Shown: positions 20,459 to 32,404 of the stretch, one piece after another
How the letters are laid out: every line of letters begins with the position of its first letter
How positions within the stretch are numbered: the stretch's first letter is position 1
DNA from: Muricea muricata
Lineage: Eukaryota; Cnidaria; Anthozoa; Malacalcyonacea; Plexauridae
Length of the DNA: 64,000 nucleotides
Reading direction: 5' to 3'
NCBI GenBank assembly: GCA_963855995.1
Contig: OY979716.1
Location: 92,449,369 to 92,513,368, forward strand
The notes under the pieces: generated by a model
The model's database searches: none
Seen by the model: only the letters and a program-made list of their open reading frames with translations
What the model was told of the DNA's origin: nothing
Program-made: the position numbers and the translations under genes

Positions 20459-21070
20459 CGTTCCTTCCTATTTCAGGGGTTGATTCTATTTAACTTTCTA
20501 GGCTGAAGGTGTTAGATTTTTGATCTTTTGCACATTTTTTAATTCTTGTCATCTTTTGCGAAAAGTCAATACCTTTACAAAATTAGTTTATTGTTATACC
20601 AATTAGTTTCTCATTACGGTTGCAGCATCTAGAGGTTTCTTTCATCGGTAACTTTATAAACGGTAGAAAACATTAGGATCAAACGAGTTTTTTGTTTGCA
20701 CTTTATATTTTTTATTTAGAAGGATGAAATCCTCGGGCTAACACAAATTAGAATATCTTATTAAATTTTTAACCCACGCATAGCGTTAATCCACCTTTGA
20801 AGAACTGGCACCCTAGAAGATTATTTTTGGATGTTAATAACTTTACTAAGCAAAAGAATGCTCTTTATTTCTTCATGAATATTGTGCATGTTTTTAGTCC
20901 TAAAATGACGTTTTGCATAAATTAAGAACACCTTACTTGTAAAAATGGATGGAGAGTCCTTGGTCAAGACCTTGATGGATGCGTACGATAGCCAAGTTGA
21001 CGCTAGATTTAAACGGAACAACTTTCCTCTTTGTTACTGTAATGAAGTCACTGCTTTGCGAGTTTCAAAG

Positions 21071-21545
21071 TCAGAGGCAAATTTCGCAAGACCATAATTT
21101 TGCCTGTCTCAAACGAGAAAACACTAAATGTAAATGCTGCAAATGCTCTTCGAATGTTTTTGAAAAGGTAATTATGTCATCAATGTAGATCAAGCATATT
21201 TGCCAAATAAGACCTCTGAGTACACATTCCGTAAGCCGTTGAAAAGTTGATGGTGCGTTACAAATCCCGAATGGAAGCACCTTGAATTGATATAGACCCT
21301 CGTACGTGGTAAATGCCGTAAATTCTTTGGAAGCATCGGCCATTTGGACTTGCCAATAGCTGGAAAAAAGATCAAGTGTTGTGAAAAATTGGGTTTTTCC
21401 TAGCAAATCCAGAGATTCCTCAATGTGTGGCAGGGGATAAGAGTCTTTCTTTGTAATGGCATTCAGTTTCTATCTTTTTAACGAGGACAACTGGACTTGC
21501 CCAAGGACTAGTAGAAGGCTCTATAATATCTGGTTCTAACATAGT
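21071..21545 (-). pseudogene. Second gypsy element: reverse transcriptase fragment
   Basis: The minus strand encodes EPDIIEPSTSPWASPVVLVK (near 21540-21480). After a deletion and frame change come NAITKKDSYPLPHIEESLDL and the open stretch with TLDLFSSYWQVQM (motif A region), GLYQFKVLPFGICNAPSTFQ (motif B) and the catalytic LIYIDDIITFS (near 21195). Motifs after LVFSRLRQAK are lost. This is a standard Ty3/gypsy reverse transcriptase, clearly different from the Gmr1-like element at 2-13 kb. Confidence 0.9.
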
Positions 21546-22206
21546 ATAAATAGAGATTACTTCATGGTTGGTGAGTGCGTACGATTTTTATTCACGAGTT
21601 GTGAGGGATCGTTAAACGAACGAGTGAGCGCAGCGAACGAGTGAGTTTAGCGATCCTTCACAACGAGTGAATAATAAAAATCGTACAAACGAACCAACCA
21701 TGAAGTAATTTGTTTATTATATGAGTATAAAGATGAGTGTATAAAGATACGGATATATCTTACTGACAAAAACAAATACTCAAGCAAAATATTAAAATGG
21801 AATTTCTTACCATTTATTGCTTTGTTTTCTTGCTGAAAATGAAACCATGAGGTTTATTTCAAATTAATGAGGCCACGAATGTCGTCGTTATGATTTTAGG
21901 TGGTTGTTTTATCAGTGAAATTGTCTTAAATCTCTCTTTTCGGTGAGTTAAAAAATACTTGTAAAATCAGACTCCATGTTTACACTAGCCTGCGAGCAGG
22001 TGTTGCACGTTCGGGTCAGCCAATCAGAACACTGAACGATAAATTTTCACTGGTGAAAAAACATCGTTCGTCCAATCAAAGGCCGTGAACGATGATTTTT
22101 CACCTAGTGAAATTTTATCGTTCTTGATGCCGATTGGCTATTGCTAATTTGGAACGATTATTACGCACAGCCTTATCGATGAATAAATCTCTATACTCAT
22201 GTAATA
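21546..22206. mobile_element. About 660-bp foldback element interrupting the second gypsy remnant
   Basis: Gypsy protein homology stops near 22207 and resumes near 21545. Between them are two foldbacks. One at 21556-21709 has arms starting ATTACTTCATGGTTGG and contains GAACGAGTGAGCGCAGCGAA. The other, at 22017-22139, has CCAATCAG/CGATTGG ends and inverted GAACGAT...TTTCAC motifs. The outer ends share AGTAT...AGAGATT in inverse orientation. A non-autonomous DNA element is the simplest reading; target duplications are unclear. Confidence 0.55.
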
Positions 22207-22735
22207 AATATGTTTTGTTATCTCGTCACGCTGTGCTGTGCAGTTCGATATGGCCTTTGTCTAATTGGTGTGCTGCCGTCAGTGTAAATGTCATGTTTAA
22301 CGACCGACGTCCTGCCCAAGTCAAAATTGCTTTCTGCAAAAATATCCTGATTTTGATCAAGAAATATGCAAAGTTGTGCAGTCTGTGCTGGTGGTAAATC
22401 GGATGAAATATTATAGTCGGCATGAGTATGTTATTAGTTTGGTAAGATGTTGAATGCTGCAAAATTTTTTCATCGCTACTTAATACAGAAATATCCGCGA
22501 CATGATCACATTCAGGGAGGAATGTTCCCATTCTTGTATGTCGGTAGATTTTAATTGGCTCAGACGTTGGGTTAATAAGTCGAAATGGCAGAAGGCCCGA
22601 AGCCGAAACTCGTACTAATGTTGTAGCACCTGCTAGGTTATATCTTGTATGTAGACTAGAGCGAGGCTCAATTAGACCGGAAGTGTCAGAATAGTTGGCT
22701 TTTGTTGTGGCAGGAATTACACATTCAGAGTAGGG
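22207..22735 (-). pseudogene. Second gypsy element: protease-RT linker region
   Basis: The minus strand encodes CVIPATTKANYSD, LIEPRSSL, GLLPFRLINPTSEPIKIYRH and GTFLPECD, the usual segment between retropepsin and reverse transcriptase in gypsy Pol. It then continues in shifted frames through DLPPAQTAQL toward the reverse transcriptase now found at 21545. The protease active site itself is not seen. Confidence 0.75.
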
Positions 22736-22787
22736 CTACATGAAAGCAACATTCGCGATAGACTGTAAACAGCAAAACGATAAAAGG

Positions 22788-23222
22788 TTAGACAGTGTTC
22801 TCAAAACGTCTACAAAATGAAAGTTCTTCTGACTTATCTTCGTTCATAAATTCAATGTCTGAGTCGCGTACAGATTCGGAATCATTGTCACTTTCGTCGT
22901 CTGTGTCCATTAAATCAATGTCTTTTTCAGTTTCCATGTGATCACAATCATCATCTGATTCCATCATTTCATCTTGCTCAGTCATCAAAGGCTCGTCATA
23001 TTCCATTAGGTTCATTTCAGTGCTCTGATACCCCACCGCATCAGATGGATGAATCAAGGTGTACAGAAGGTTGTGTGGACCTGGTGATATGACTGTAGGG
23101 TTTGTCGTAGAGGGGGTAGATGGATTCCAGTGATACCCATAAGGTATACTGTCTTGTCTTTTGTCAACAATAACCCTTTTGTCAAACACAGCTTGATATT
23201 CTTTGACTTCACGTTTGTTCAC
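22788..23222 (-). CDS. Unrecognised acidic ORF next to gypsy remnant
   Basis: A 144-residue frame with a Ser/Thr/Pro-rich N-terminal half (HWNPSTPSTTNPTVISPG) and a strongly acidic C-terminal half rich in Asp, Glu, Met and Ser. The frame extends upstream of the first Met to about 23250 with a basic stretch (QRWTRRIVNKREVK) that could be an integrase tail. It may be the 3' coding end of another retroelement, or a low-complexity host exon. No domain is recognised. Confidence 0.35.
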   Translation of the reverse strand: MNKREVKEYQAVFDKRVIVDKRQDSIPYGYHWNPSTPSTTNPTVISPGPHNLLYTLIHPSDAVGYQSTEMNLMEYDEPLMTEQDEMMESDDDCDHMETEKDIDLMDTDDESDNDSESVRDSDIEFMNEDKSEELSFCRRFENTV

Positions 23223-23250
23223 AATCCGCCGGGTCCATCTCTGTCTACTG

Positions 23251-24916
23251 ATTTTGCACTCATTCTCGATTTTTAATTTATTTTCATTTTTACCTGTCCT
23301 AATTGTAACAGGCTTACTTCCATATTAACAAACTATTTCTTTTAAAGTATCAAGATTTAAAACTGTTCTTATAATTGAAAGTAAACCCCCTTATCTTACA
23401 GTGTGTCAGTAGAGTAGTCACAGGTATTGTCCCGGAAGTGACCAGAGCTCTTACCCCTAGATATTAGTTCCTAGGTCGGCCGTGTGGACCAGTGCGCGCG
23501 CATGCTGATTGGAAATATGTTGATAGTCGAAGGATGAGATGTGTATGCTACTTACCAATTTGTTCCATTTTTTTAGTTTTTTACGTTTTATGTTCCTCAG
23601 TGAAAGCTTCTAGTTCAATGATCGGTGTGTTGATTTGTAATGATTTTAGCCCAAAATTTATGTAGCGAAGGATAGCATTATGTAATAGAAATTAGTGTGT
23701 TATTTTGTTTTGATGGTATATGTGTGATACAGTGCACATTGTTTGGAGTTTGTAAATGAAGTTCTCTTTGATACAGCTAATTACTGAACAAACATGTAAG
23801 ATGACCACACCTTTTTAGTTAGTTTGTAAACGACATCTTTGTTGTAGCTTTGCACATGATTCAATCATGCAACGTTTCGTCTGGACCTTTTAAAACAGTT
23901 TTATTAAATCAGTTTTCGTGCTTTCTTCCCTAGCTTGCATGTTTCAAAGTTTCCTACTAGTTTTGTAGGCGTTGGTTAGCTAATTATAGTTTTTGTGCTA
24001 ATTATAACATTTTTTTTTCGAAAATTTTGAAGAAATATTGTAGAACCTTTTTTAAATGAAAATTTATAAAAAGAACAAATTTGTTTTTATTAGATTTTAC
24101 TATATTAAATATTTGAATGTTTGATGAATAAATGAAGTTTGTTGCTCTTTGTAACACCTCGTTAAGTAAAAATACTCTTTCTTTTGACCGAAATAAAGTG
24201 GCTGAAATGCAAATTCAAACTCTCTTATATAATTTATAAGCTTTGTAGCAAACCATGTCAGCCGTGATGTATCAAGTACAGTCGCTAAGAATCTAAAAAA
24301 TCATCTAAATTTATACATTCTTCTTATCAAGGATTTAATGAGCGGCATCTTTTGTCGTGTTTTAAGTCATTGATAAAGCTTCAATAAGCTCACGGAATGC
24401 TCGCGCTCCAAACTTCGATTTTAAATGTGATAAAATACTCGTACGCGTGTTTGAATTGTACATAACAGGTGACTTTGAGTTACGTCAAAAGTAAAGCAAA
24501 TGAGGGCATGTATGACAACACTTTTTTTGGGTCGCCTCTACCTTAACAATCCTTGTGAGTGGTTGGTTGTGACAATGAAAGTAATTAAGCTATAGAAATT
24601 TGTGTATTTCTAAACTTGATGGCCATTAATGATTACATTTGTTTCAAAATGGCAATCACAAAGCCTGGTCATTTCAGGTTGGTATTTACCTTATTTTTGT
24701 GAAATCGCTGCCAAAAAGTGATTAGAGCCACGGAATGCAAAATTTGACTTATGTGTGTTGATGATTATTAGCATATCACTTAGGGCACATGTGTCGCTGA
24801 ATATTAAAGTTAAAACGCGACAGGAACTTTATAAAATGTTAGTATTTGACGATGTATGACTGGTCTAATATATCTCATGAGTTACAAAGTAGCATTTATC
24901 CCTCCTATTCCTCCTA
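23251..24916. other. Non-coding stretch
   Basis: AT-rich, no supported gene. A single CCCGGAAGT site lies in a GC-richer patch near 23430-23520. Confidence 0.5.
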
Positions 24917-25016
24917 CAGAGTGTCCTAAAAAAGCGGAATCATTGAGGCATTAAATATGTATTCTTTACAAATTCTTTGCCATTTTGAACAGAATAAACT
25001 TTTTTGAGAAACTCTG
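24917..25016. mobile_element. Small MITE with TA target
   Basis: The ends CAGAGTGTCCTAAAAAAG and, inverted, CAGAGTTTCTCAAAAAAG are bounded by TA on both sides (24915-24916, 25017-25018). At 100 bp it is non-coding. The TA target and CAG ends suggest the Tc1/mariner group. Confidence 0.6.
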
Positions 25017-25018
25017 TA

Positions 25019-26264
25019 CAGTTCATTTTGAGGCTGTTCCTGTGACATTGTTAGCATATTAAAAATATCAATATTGAAGTTAAGATGTACGCATCTTGCC
25101 TTACTCGTCACGAAGAAACGTTCTCATGCCGGTAATATTTTTTTCACGTTTTTTTTTCTTCTCTTTCATAAAAAGTAAAGGATATACTGTGTATGTATTA
25201 GCTTTATGGCACATCTATTGTTATGTTTTGAAGCCGAAAGTACGTCATATTTTCAGACTTGCCGTCATATTGGATGGCTCCACTTGAGCAGCAATGCTAT
25301 ACACTTCTAATACAGGATGTAAAGTTTTCATTTTGAAAAACGTTTTAAGCTTTCAAAAAATCAGGTTTGTAACAGAAACCACATCGATTCACCCCTTGTG
25401 AGTGGAGCCATTTAACATGGCCGTCAGATGACGTGTTTCCGGCTTCAATTTTATTTTGGTTTTGTCCTATGATGCACTTTACGGTCATAATACATATGAA
25501 TGGTATACGAGGATACTACATAAGAACTTCCGTTGCAGGCTCCCACCCTTACATTGGAAACGCCTAAAAATGATTGTGGGGGCTTAATCCCTGCTCATAA
25601 CCGAAACGCTTGTTGGGACCTGATTATTGGTATTTTATCAGAATAAAACTATAAAAGCAATACAAAGCTTCGTTGTAGGTCGGGTCTCTTCAATTGTTTT
25701 TCTTCTGAGTGGAAAATATTCCCAAAACAGGCTGTACATAGTCTTAACAAAATCAATGGTACAATTATTTTATTGACATTGTGAAAAAAAGTACTATTAA
25801 TATACCTTTACTATTTGTATTTTTTTTAATAAAATCGTTCAATTTGAACAATGCGTGAATTATTATTGATCTTAACAATGTTTACCTAAAGAACATTGAC
25901 AACCAACATTTAAAAAAAATCATTTCAAATGCAAGGAAAAATAGCCTATTGGCCGTTTACCTGTTTAAGGTATGGTGTTTCTATACGATGCTGACTAACT
26001 GCCGACATATTGTCCGCAAGCATTGAAGGAGAAATGAGTCATGACAAAAAAATTTCTCATGAATGATCAACGACAATGGAGCTCTTTGAATGTCGGTGAT
26101 GCGGATTTGGAATGCGCGTGTGAATATAACTTGATTTTGGGTTTCAGAATTTTAATCAATCGAATCCCTGACCCCCAGCGTAAACCTAACCCTGACTCAA
26201 ATCCAAAAAATTGAAATAAGTTTAGAAAAAAGGTTTGACGAAGTAAAAAACTAAACGAATCGTA
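25019..26264. other. Non-coding stretch
   Basis: No supported gene or clear repeat seen. Confidence 0.45.
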
Positions 26265-26265
26265 G

Positions 26266-26340
26266 CTAGGATTCAACCCCCGGCCTGTTGTACCACTTCA
26301 AATCGCACGTCTAAGATGAGCTAGCAACGTGCCTGCTGGA
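26266..26340 (-). repeat. tRNA-like sequence, pseudogene or SINE head
   Basis: The minus strand has an A-box-like TAGCTCATCTTAGACG and, about 45 bases later, a B-box-like GGGTTGAATCC. Arms do not pair well, so this is a degenerate tRNA-derived sequence, not a working tRNA. Confidence 0.35.
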
Positions 26341-27214
26341 AACCGTCAAAACAACTCGTACTTATGATAAAACGTCGTCTAATTGAGACCAAAGCAATCT
26401 ATGAACGAGAGCAAATGGTGCTACCAGAAAGTCTGCAGTTTCTAAATAGGCGTCGGCGATATATAGAAACCAGGATTAAAATACCAATGTACGTTTTAGG
26501 CAATATGCCGTGTGTGACATTCCCGAGAGTTTTGCATCAAAATGAAATGACATAAAGATATTAGTTTTGCAAGGAGGCGAGATTGATGTGCTAGTTTTTG
26601 CGAAAACTTTCCAAGATTAAAGGAGCTTTTTGAAACATTTCAAAATGAAAACTCTCGAAGACGACCTTGTGTGCACATGGCCTTACTTGTGAAAATAATT
26701 TGAAAAATTTAGAAAAGATAGTATGTGAACACAAGTTGTGATAGCAGAAGCTAGCTCAGTTATTTGAGTATCGTCATTGACAAAAATGCTCCATTCACAA
26801 CTGTAGCCAGAGATTCCACAATTTATTTGCATACGACTGTCCTCATAGGCGAGAAAACTGCCACCTACAATATGCAATGTAAAAATACTGTACAAAAGTT
26901 ATGGGAACCTTTTAGAAAAAGCGTCTCTATACTGTTGAGGTTCTCCCTGTTTTTTGATAGATGACCCTGCCAGTAACATTTTTAAATACCGCTATCAAGA
27001 TAAGCATTGGTTCAGGTAGTTGCTACATGCGCATGCTCCAGCACAACCTTGTTAAAACCCAATTTGTTTGTGTAACCTTTGCACAGTACTGTATGCTGTT
27101 AATTTTGGACCACCGCTGCCTTGCAGTCATCGTCATTTGTTAAGAAATTTTCTTGATTGCGAAAACTCTGACTGTGGCGTAAGTCATGTGTTCTTCAATT
27201 TGTGTTTTTCTTTC
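26341..27214. other. Non-coding stretch
   Basis: No supported gene; several short frames look random. Confidence 0.45.
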
Positions 27215-27216
27215 TA

Positions 27217-28249
27217 CAGGGTGTATCAAAAAAGTTTACAGTTGGAAAAAAGTCGATAAATTAATCAGCGTACAAAGTTTGCGAAAACCTTTGGTGGAAA
27301 TAAGTAGTTTAACGTCCTGCGATTTATCTGACAGTAAAATCATTTGAAATAATAACCATTTTTAGAGTGAAAATTCTGTTACCGAGAAGCACTTTTCAAA
27401 CAGCGTGCGCGCAAAAGTGAAACATTTAAAACACAATTTGAATACATAAGATTAAAATATGGCACATATTGTTTGAGACCAGAAAGTTTCAAAACGTTTC
27501 GTCAATGCCAACGCGAACGCCCGCCGTGCAAATCATGGATTTCGTTTTTAAATTTAAAGCGCTCATTAATTATGCAGTTTGCTCATTTAACTTTTTGCAA
27601 GCTCAGATTTTTGCATAAATTAGAACACGGTAATCCACAAGGGACATCGCGTTAATTCAAGAATAATTTTTAGGGTTTATTTATGAAAACTGTAGCATTC
27701 TTGATCTTTTAAACAGGCCCATTTCACCTTGATAACGTTGTTAATATCTGCAAAATTCGTTAGAAACAATGTTGAAATAAAGCACTAACACGCTAGTAAA
27801 AGCTTAAAGTCCCTTGTGATTCCCGTGTTCTAATTTATGCAAAAATCTGAGCTTGCAAAAAGTTAAATGAGCCAAATGCATAATTAATGAGCGCTTTAAA
27901 TTTAAAAACCAAAACAGTAAATAATCCGAGATTTGGACGCTGCGCGTTCTCGTTGGCATTGACAAATCTTTTTGAAACTTTGTGAGCTCAAGCGGCATGT
28001 GCCATATTTTAACCCCATGTATTCAAATTGCGTTTTAAATGTGTCATTTTTGTGCGCAAGCTATTTGAAAAGTGCTTCTTGATAACAGAATTTTCATCTT
28101 AAAAATGGTTATTATTTCAAATAATTTTACTGTCAGATAAACCGTAGGACGTCAAACTACTTATTTCTACCAAAGGTTTTCGCAAACTTTGTGCGCTGAT
28201 TAATTTATCGAATTTTTCCCGACTGTAAACTTTTTTTTGATACACCCTG
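27217..28249. mobile_element. 1.03-kb non-autonomous TA-target element with very long inverted repeats
   Basis: The ends CAGGGTGTATCAAAAAA and its inverse are bounded by TA (27215-27216, 28250-28251). Each inverted repeat runs about 430 bp, with scattered substitutions, leaving about 150 bp of unique centre. There is no coding capacity. TA target and CAGGGTGT ends fit Tc1/mariner-type elements, but arms this long are unusual for that group. Confidence 0.8.
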
Positions 28250-28270
28250 TATAGATGTAAATATATATAT

Positions 28271-28405
28271 GTTATTTACCGACTGGGAGGTCCGTACTGG
28301 AAAAATATTTTGTGGAGGTCTCAAACGAGGCCGAAGGGCGAGGGACGTTGTTGAGACCGAGACAAAATATTTTTCCAGTACGGAACGACCTAAACGGTAA
28401 ATAAC
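28271..28405. repeat. Foldback MITE
   Basis: Arms GTTATTTACCG...GTCCGTACTGGAAAAATATTTTG and the inverse enclose a GC-richer loop (GGCCGAAGGGCGAGGG). The total is 135 bp, capable of a long hairpin. Confidence 0.8.
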
Positions 28406-29595
28406 TTATTTATTTTTCTCTAAACGATGCTCTAATTCATAAGAATTCCAGTGTGCGAACTACTATTTGAGATCAGTTGTGTTTACTTTATTGCAATTTT
28501 TTGCAAGAAGGCTGCCAAACAGGCAAGACAACGCGATAAAAACCTTTTAGTTTTCATGTAATTGATGCTTTTTCGCTCAACATCACAGTAAAAAGGTAAG
28601 TCTATCAAAATTTGTTATCTCCCTGTTCATTTTACAATAAAAACGTGGCTAAAGTATGCGTTTTGACGCCAATATATTTTACCGAAAATGTTTTGTTTAC
28701 AATAAAATTATTTGCCGTGATTATAAGCTCAGAAACATGCTTATAAACTTAGTAAATCAACTGGTCATGGTATTCTTCATAAAAGAATAAATATGAGTTA
28801 AGATAAATTACACGTTTTCGATATATTTTCTGTTTAAAGTATATTTTTTGGCTGTGTATATTCATGAGCATTTTTATATAAACCGCAACATTGTTTTGAT
28901 GTGAAAAAAAGATTCGTTTTGTCGCATTTTTGCCGCTGTAAAGTACGTTTCGGGCTGTAAACTTTGTTTACAATGAAGTTAATTCGGTTTATTTTTCTCC
29001 ATTAGTATTGCTGAGTGGGGTTTAGCTTTTGGATACTTTTATTCAGTTTTGAAATTTCGCTTCACTCCTGGATTTGTTTCATAAAATAACTCACTTGGCC
29101 CGCGGGCCAAGATATCGTAAAAAGCCGCCCGCTCGTGCAGCCAATCAGATTGCAGGAAATCACAAAATAACTCCAGGCGTGCACAAATAAAAATGTTTTT
29201 TTATTATATATATTATTATTTTGGGTATTACCATAAATTTATAAAATTACAGTGAATTATGTGATATATTACTGGCAGTAATGAGATAATTTTACGTTGT
29301 GCCCTCGGAAAGTGTCTGGAGAATGCCCTCGTAGTGCATGTTTGAGAACTGAAATATTTTTAAGCAACACTTTGAAACACGCTGAATTCAAATTCGAAGA
29401 GCTCCCGCACCGTAGAACCGCAATTTTCTCTCAAACTGCTATAATTTTAACTTCACTAATTTTTTGACATTTTTTTTTACTGTTCATGCAACGACACGGA
29501 TGGATGAAAGTCCACGGTTGCATAGGTCAAAATGACCAATTCCAACGATACGGATGACATCCTTGTAGTAACGTCTTATTGATAGTCAAAATTCG
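28406..29595. other. Non-coding stretch
   Basis: AT-rich, nothing supported. Confidence 0.45.
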
Positions 29596-29655
29596 CATAG
29601 ATTCGATGCATGGTGTAATGGTTCGCACTCCAGGTTAAATCTCAGGGGAACCTAA
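29596..29655 (+). pseudogene. tRNA-Gln/Glu-like relic lacking the anticodon arm
   Basis: GGTGTAATGGTTCGCACTC matches a Gln/Glu-type D-arm (A box). It is joined directly to a T-arm and acceptor-like GTTAAATCTCAGGGG, with the anticodon arm missing. Confidence 0.4.
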
Positions 29656-29844
29656 ATATCTTTTCTATCCCTGTCCTTTGTTTTTCTCTCCTAAGACGAC
29701 AAATAACAAAATTTTATAATTCGCAGTGTATTTTTAACAGTTCGTCAAGTCAGTTAACAGTTATTCAAGAGGGTTCAAAGAAACAAAACCTAACTCGCAC
29801 TTGTACCGACGTTATCTGTTACTAGCATCGTCTGCTATCCCGAA

Positions 29845-29920
29845 TGACCCCGACGTGATTCGAAACCGCAACCTTCTGATCTGGAATCAGACGCGCTACG
29901 ATTCATTGCGCTACGGAGTC
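29845..29920 (-). tRNA. tRNA-Trp(CCA)-like gene, possibly a pseudogene
   Basis: The 76-nt minus sequence folds as a cloverleaf. The acceptor GACTCCG pairs with CGGGGTC (one wobble), the D stem is GCGC/GCGC, and the anticodon stem TCTGA/TCAGA has loop TTCCAGA and anticodon CCA. The T loop is TTCGAAT and the discriminator is A. It closely matches animal tRNA-Trp. Two faults are visible: the D loop is long and lacks GG, and two T-stem pairs are broken, so it may be a recent pseudogene. Confidence 0.65.
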
Positions 29921-30683
29921 GACTCGTTTGTTTGGAGGGCTTTGTGAACGCGATGGTATTCAGTATTACTGTCAATGCTATCCAGCAAAAAAGGATTTGC
30001 AAGTTATTTGAATAGAATTAGAAATATTTAGGTTTTGTAAAAACATTAAGTGGAAGAGATGTACGCTTGAATTACTGGAAAATTCTAAAATTCTAACAAA
30101 ATGAGTTAACACTTCGTGAAACAAAGAAGGCAATCCGAAATGAGATTCAACGATAAGCTGGAGCTAATTAGCTAGAACGCTAGTTTATACCATCTTTTTC
30201 ATTCCAGATGTACTTAAATCTTCGCCTTTGGAATTACATTTGCTCGATTTTGCTGTTAAAATATTTCTACTAAACCATTCTTCGGATCGAAGGAGGAAAC
30301 TCCATTCTTTCTGTGAAAGGAAGCCAAAAGGGCTTTTGACGCGATTCAAAACAAATGTAACGCGAAGCTAACGTAACGGCAAAACGCCACAATGAAATAA
30401 AATATTTGCAATGGGTTGCTTAACAATGTTTTTTAGTTAAATGGTGATTAAGTACAAAATACCTTGTTCTAATTGGTTAATGTTTACACTAATCATACTT
30501 TAATCACTTTAATCAACTTTAATCACTTTTTATACAACAGGCCCTTGTTTTTAGACGTACGGCGAAGTGCAGAAATGTGTGCATGAGCATTTTATTTGGA
30601 GATTTCAGCGTATATATAAAACTCTAGCAAGAGGGTAAACTCAATATGACCTCGTCATGTGACAAGCGAAAAGCGGTAAGTTC
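29921..30683. other. Non-coding stretch
   Basis: No supported feature. Confidence 0.45.
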
Positions 30684-30959
30684 TCAACCTTGCACGTTCA
30701 GTCGTTTTCTTACTTTCCTTATCCCCCTGTGCTTGGACAGTGCCTCCTTTTTCCTCCATTTCAGGTAGTATTGAAGATATCGTTTCATTTCGGACACATG
30801 ATTTATTTCATGATGTACCAGTTCCCTGATTTTCTTTATTAATCGTTGATCAAAAGGTTGAGGCAGTCCAGATATCTTAGTGAATACATTCTTTGTTAAT
30901 GTTGACATCATATACGTATAACGCACATGTAATGATTTTACAAAAAAACACACGGCCAA
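30684..30959 (-). CDS. Unrecognised 91-aa ORF, possible exon
   Basis: The core (about 30880-30690) reads GLPQPFDQRLIKKIRELVHH, then EMKRYLQYYLKWRKKEALSK, and ends in a basic run. It looks like a helical, basic protein segment rather than random translation of AT-rich DNA. An AG acceptor-like site precedes ISGLP. I do not recognise the family and see no further exons. Confidence 0.35.
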   Translation of the reverse strand: MAVCFFVKSLHVRYTYMMSTLTKNVFTKISGLPQPFDQRLIKKIRELVHHEINHVSEMKRYLQYYLKWRKKEALSKHRGIRKVRKRLNVQG

Positions 30960-31813
30960 CCGACAATTTTGATTCTGTTCTTCGGAATTTGTTGCTATTT
31001 ACATTATGATTTTATAGTTCTCGTTTGTGATATTGCTTTATAGTTGCACATAACTTTCGTTTAGACTACACTGAAGTAGTAATTATAGAAGGAGAGTTAA
31101 AATAAAATATTTTCTTGTAAGGTGAGATTCACGTTCCTCGTTCTTTGGCAATGTTATGTATATACGCGTCTCTGCTGCAACAATCTCGCGCAATGTTTTG
31201 AAGACCTTGTTTCTGAGCAATGTAAGTAATGCTAAATTTATAAAAATTCTGCAACGTATTTGGCTGATTTAGTCGTGAAGTCAGGTACTGTTATTTGGAT
31301 ATTACGACTTTTCCACTATGATTCGAGGATGGAAAGGCACTATTTACGTAAATATCTCTACCTAAATTTCAACTTCCCGGCCTATTTTCACTGGCTAGTT
31401 TTTCTAGCTGGTTATTTTAACTAGCTGTTTTTCTTATCCACTTACCTTGATTCAGGAAACTTGATTATTTTTCTCATATATATGTATTTTTTCTGGACAA
31501 CCACAGCGTTTTATATTTTGCACCAGGAAACGACGTTTGGGGTGATTAGCCGTGGTCTGTAACCATCCTATAGTAAAACGAACAGATTACTCGATGCAAA
31601 CATGCCATACTAATTCTAATTTCATGCCTTTTTCTATTATTGCAAACGTAAAGTTGGTTATGGTGTCTTACCGTAAACTAAAACACTCGTATCTTCCATA
31701 TTTTCATTATTGAAGATATAAAAAAATATGTAATGCGTGAAAAACGCGCGTGCTTTCCCGCGGGATTTATATGTTCTCTGTTCGCTTTTTCCGACTTCTG
31801 ACCATATAATAAA
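30960..31813. other. Non-coding stretch
   Basis: No supported feature. Confidence 0.45.
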
Positions 31814-31927
31814 AAGAACATTACACGGTAGCTTGAAGATATAAATATTATTTTCTCGTGTTGAAAACAATAGCTATTTACTACTCGAAAATAATATTCA
31901 GATCTTCGCGACACCGTGTAATATTCT
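31814..31927. repeat. Imperfect foldback, about 114 bp
   Basis: GAACATTACACGGT...AAATATTATTTTC is inverted as GAAAATAATATTC...ACCGTGTAATATTC around a short loop. It is MITE-like. Confidence 0.65.
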
Positions 31928-32404
31928 CTATATATATGTATGCTAGTTTCTATTTTAGCTGGTGCGTTCTAGCTGCAGCCTGCAAGATTAGCCTACACGA
32001 TCGAACGATCTTCTATGGAGCAAGGACGTATGGAATGCACTTTGTTTTGTTTTTTAGCTTTATGTTTGTCTGGTTTGTTTTGATAGTCCAGAATTTTAAC
32101 TCCCTCAGTTTTAAAAAGAACCTCGTCAAAGCTAATTCTATATTCTGTTGTCTCTTCCTGGTCTTGCCATCGTATACGGTGTTTCTTATCATTCCCCTTG
32201 CTGTCAAAAGTATTAGTCAAATTCACCGGTTATTATCCCTTAAATAAAATAAAACAGCTGCCTAAGTCAGAAAAAGTCGGAAAATCACCTCAATTAAAGA
32301 TCACAATATTTTATTGCACGCAATATTCGAATTTCGAATAATTTAAAATTGATGAAAATCTATATTGTATAACCAAAAAATCTGAAAACCAAATACCATT
32401 TTTA

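Noticed and set aside
21619-21650. Short direct repeats in the foldback as a possible CRISPR-like array
   Set aside because: Only two imperfect units without spacers, inside a eukaryotic foldback element.
31858-32247. 129-aa hydrophobic plus-strand ORF
   Set aside because: Hydrophobicity follows from T-rich DNA; it starts inside a foldback and has no domain or promoter evidence.
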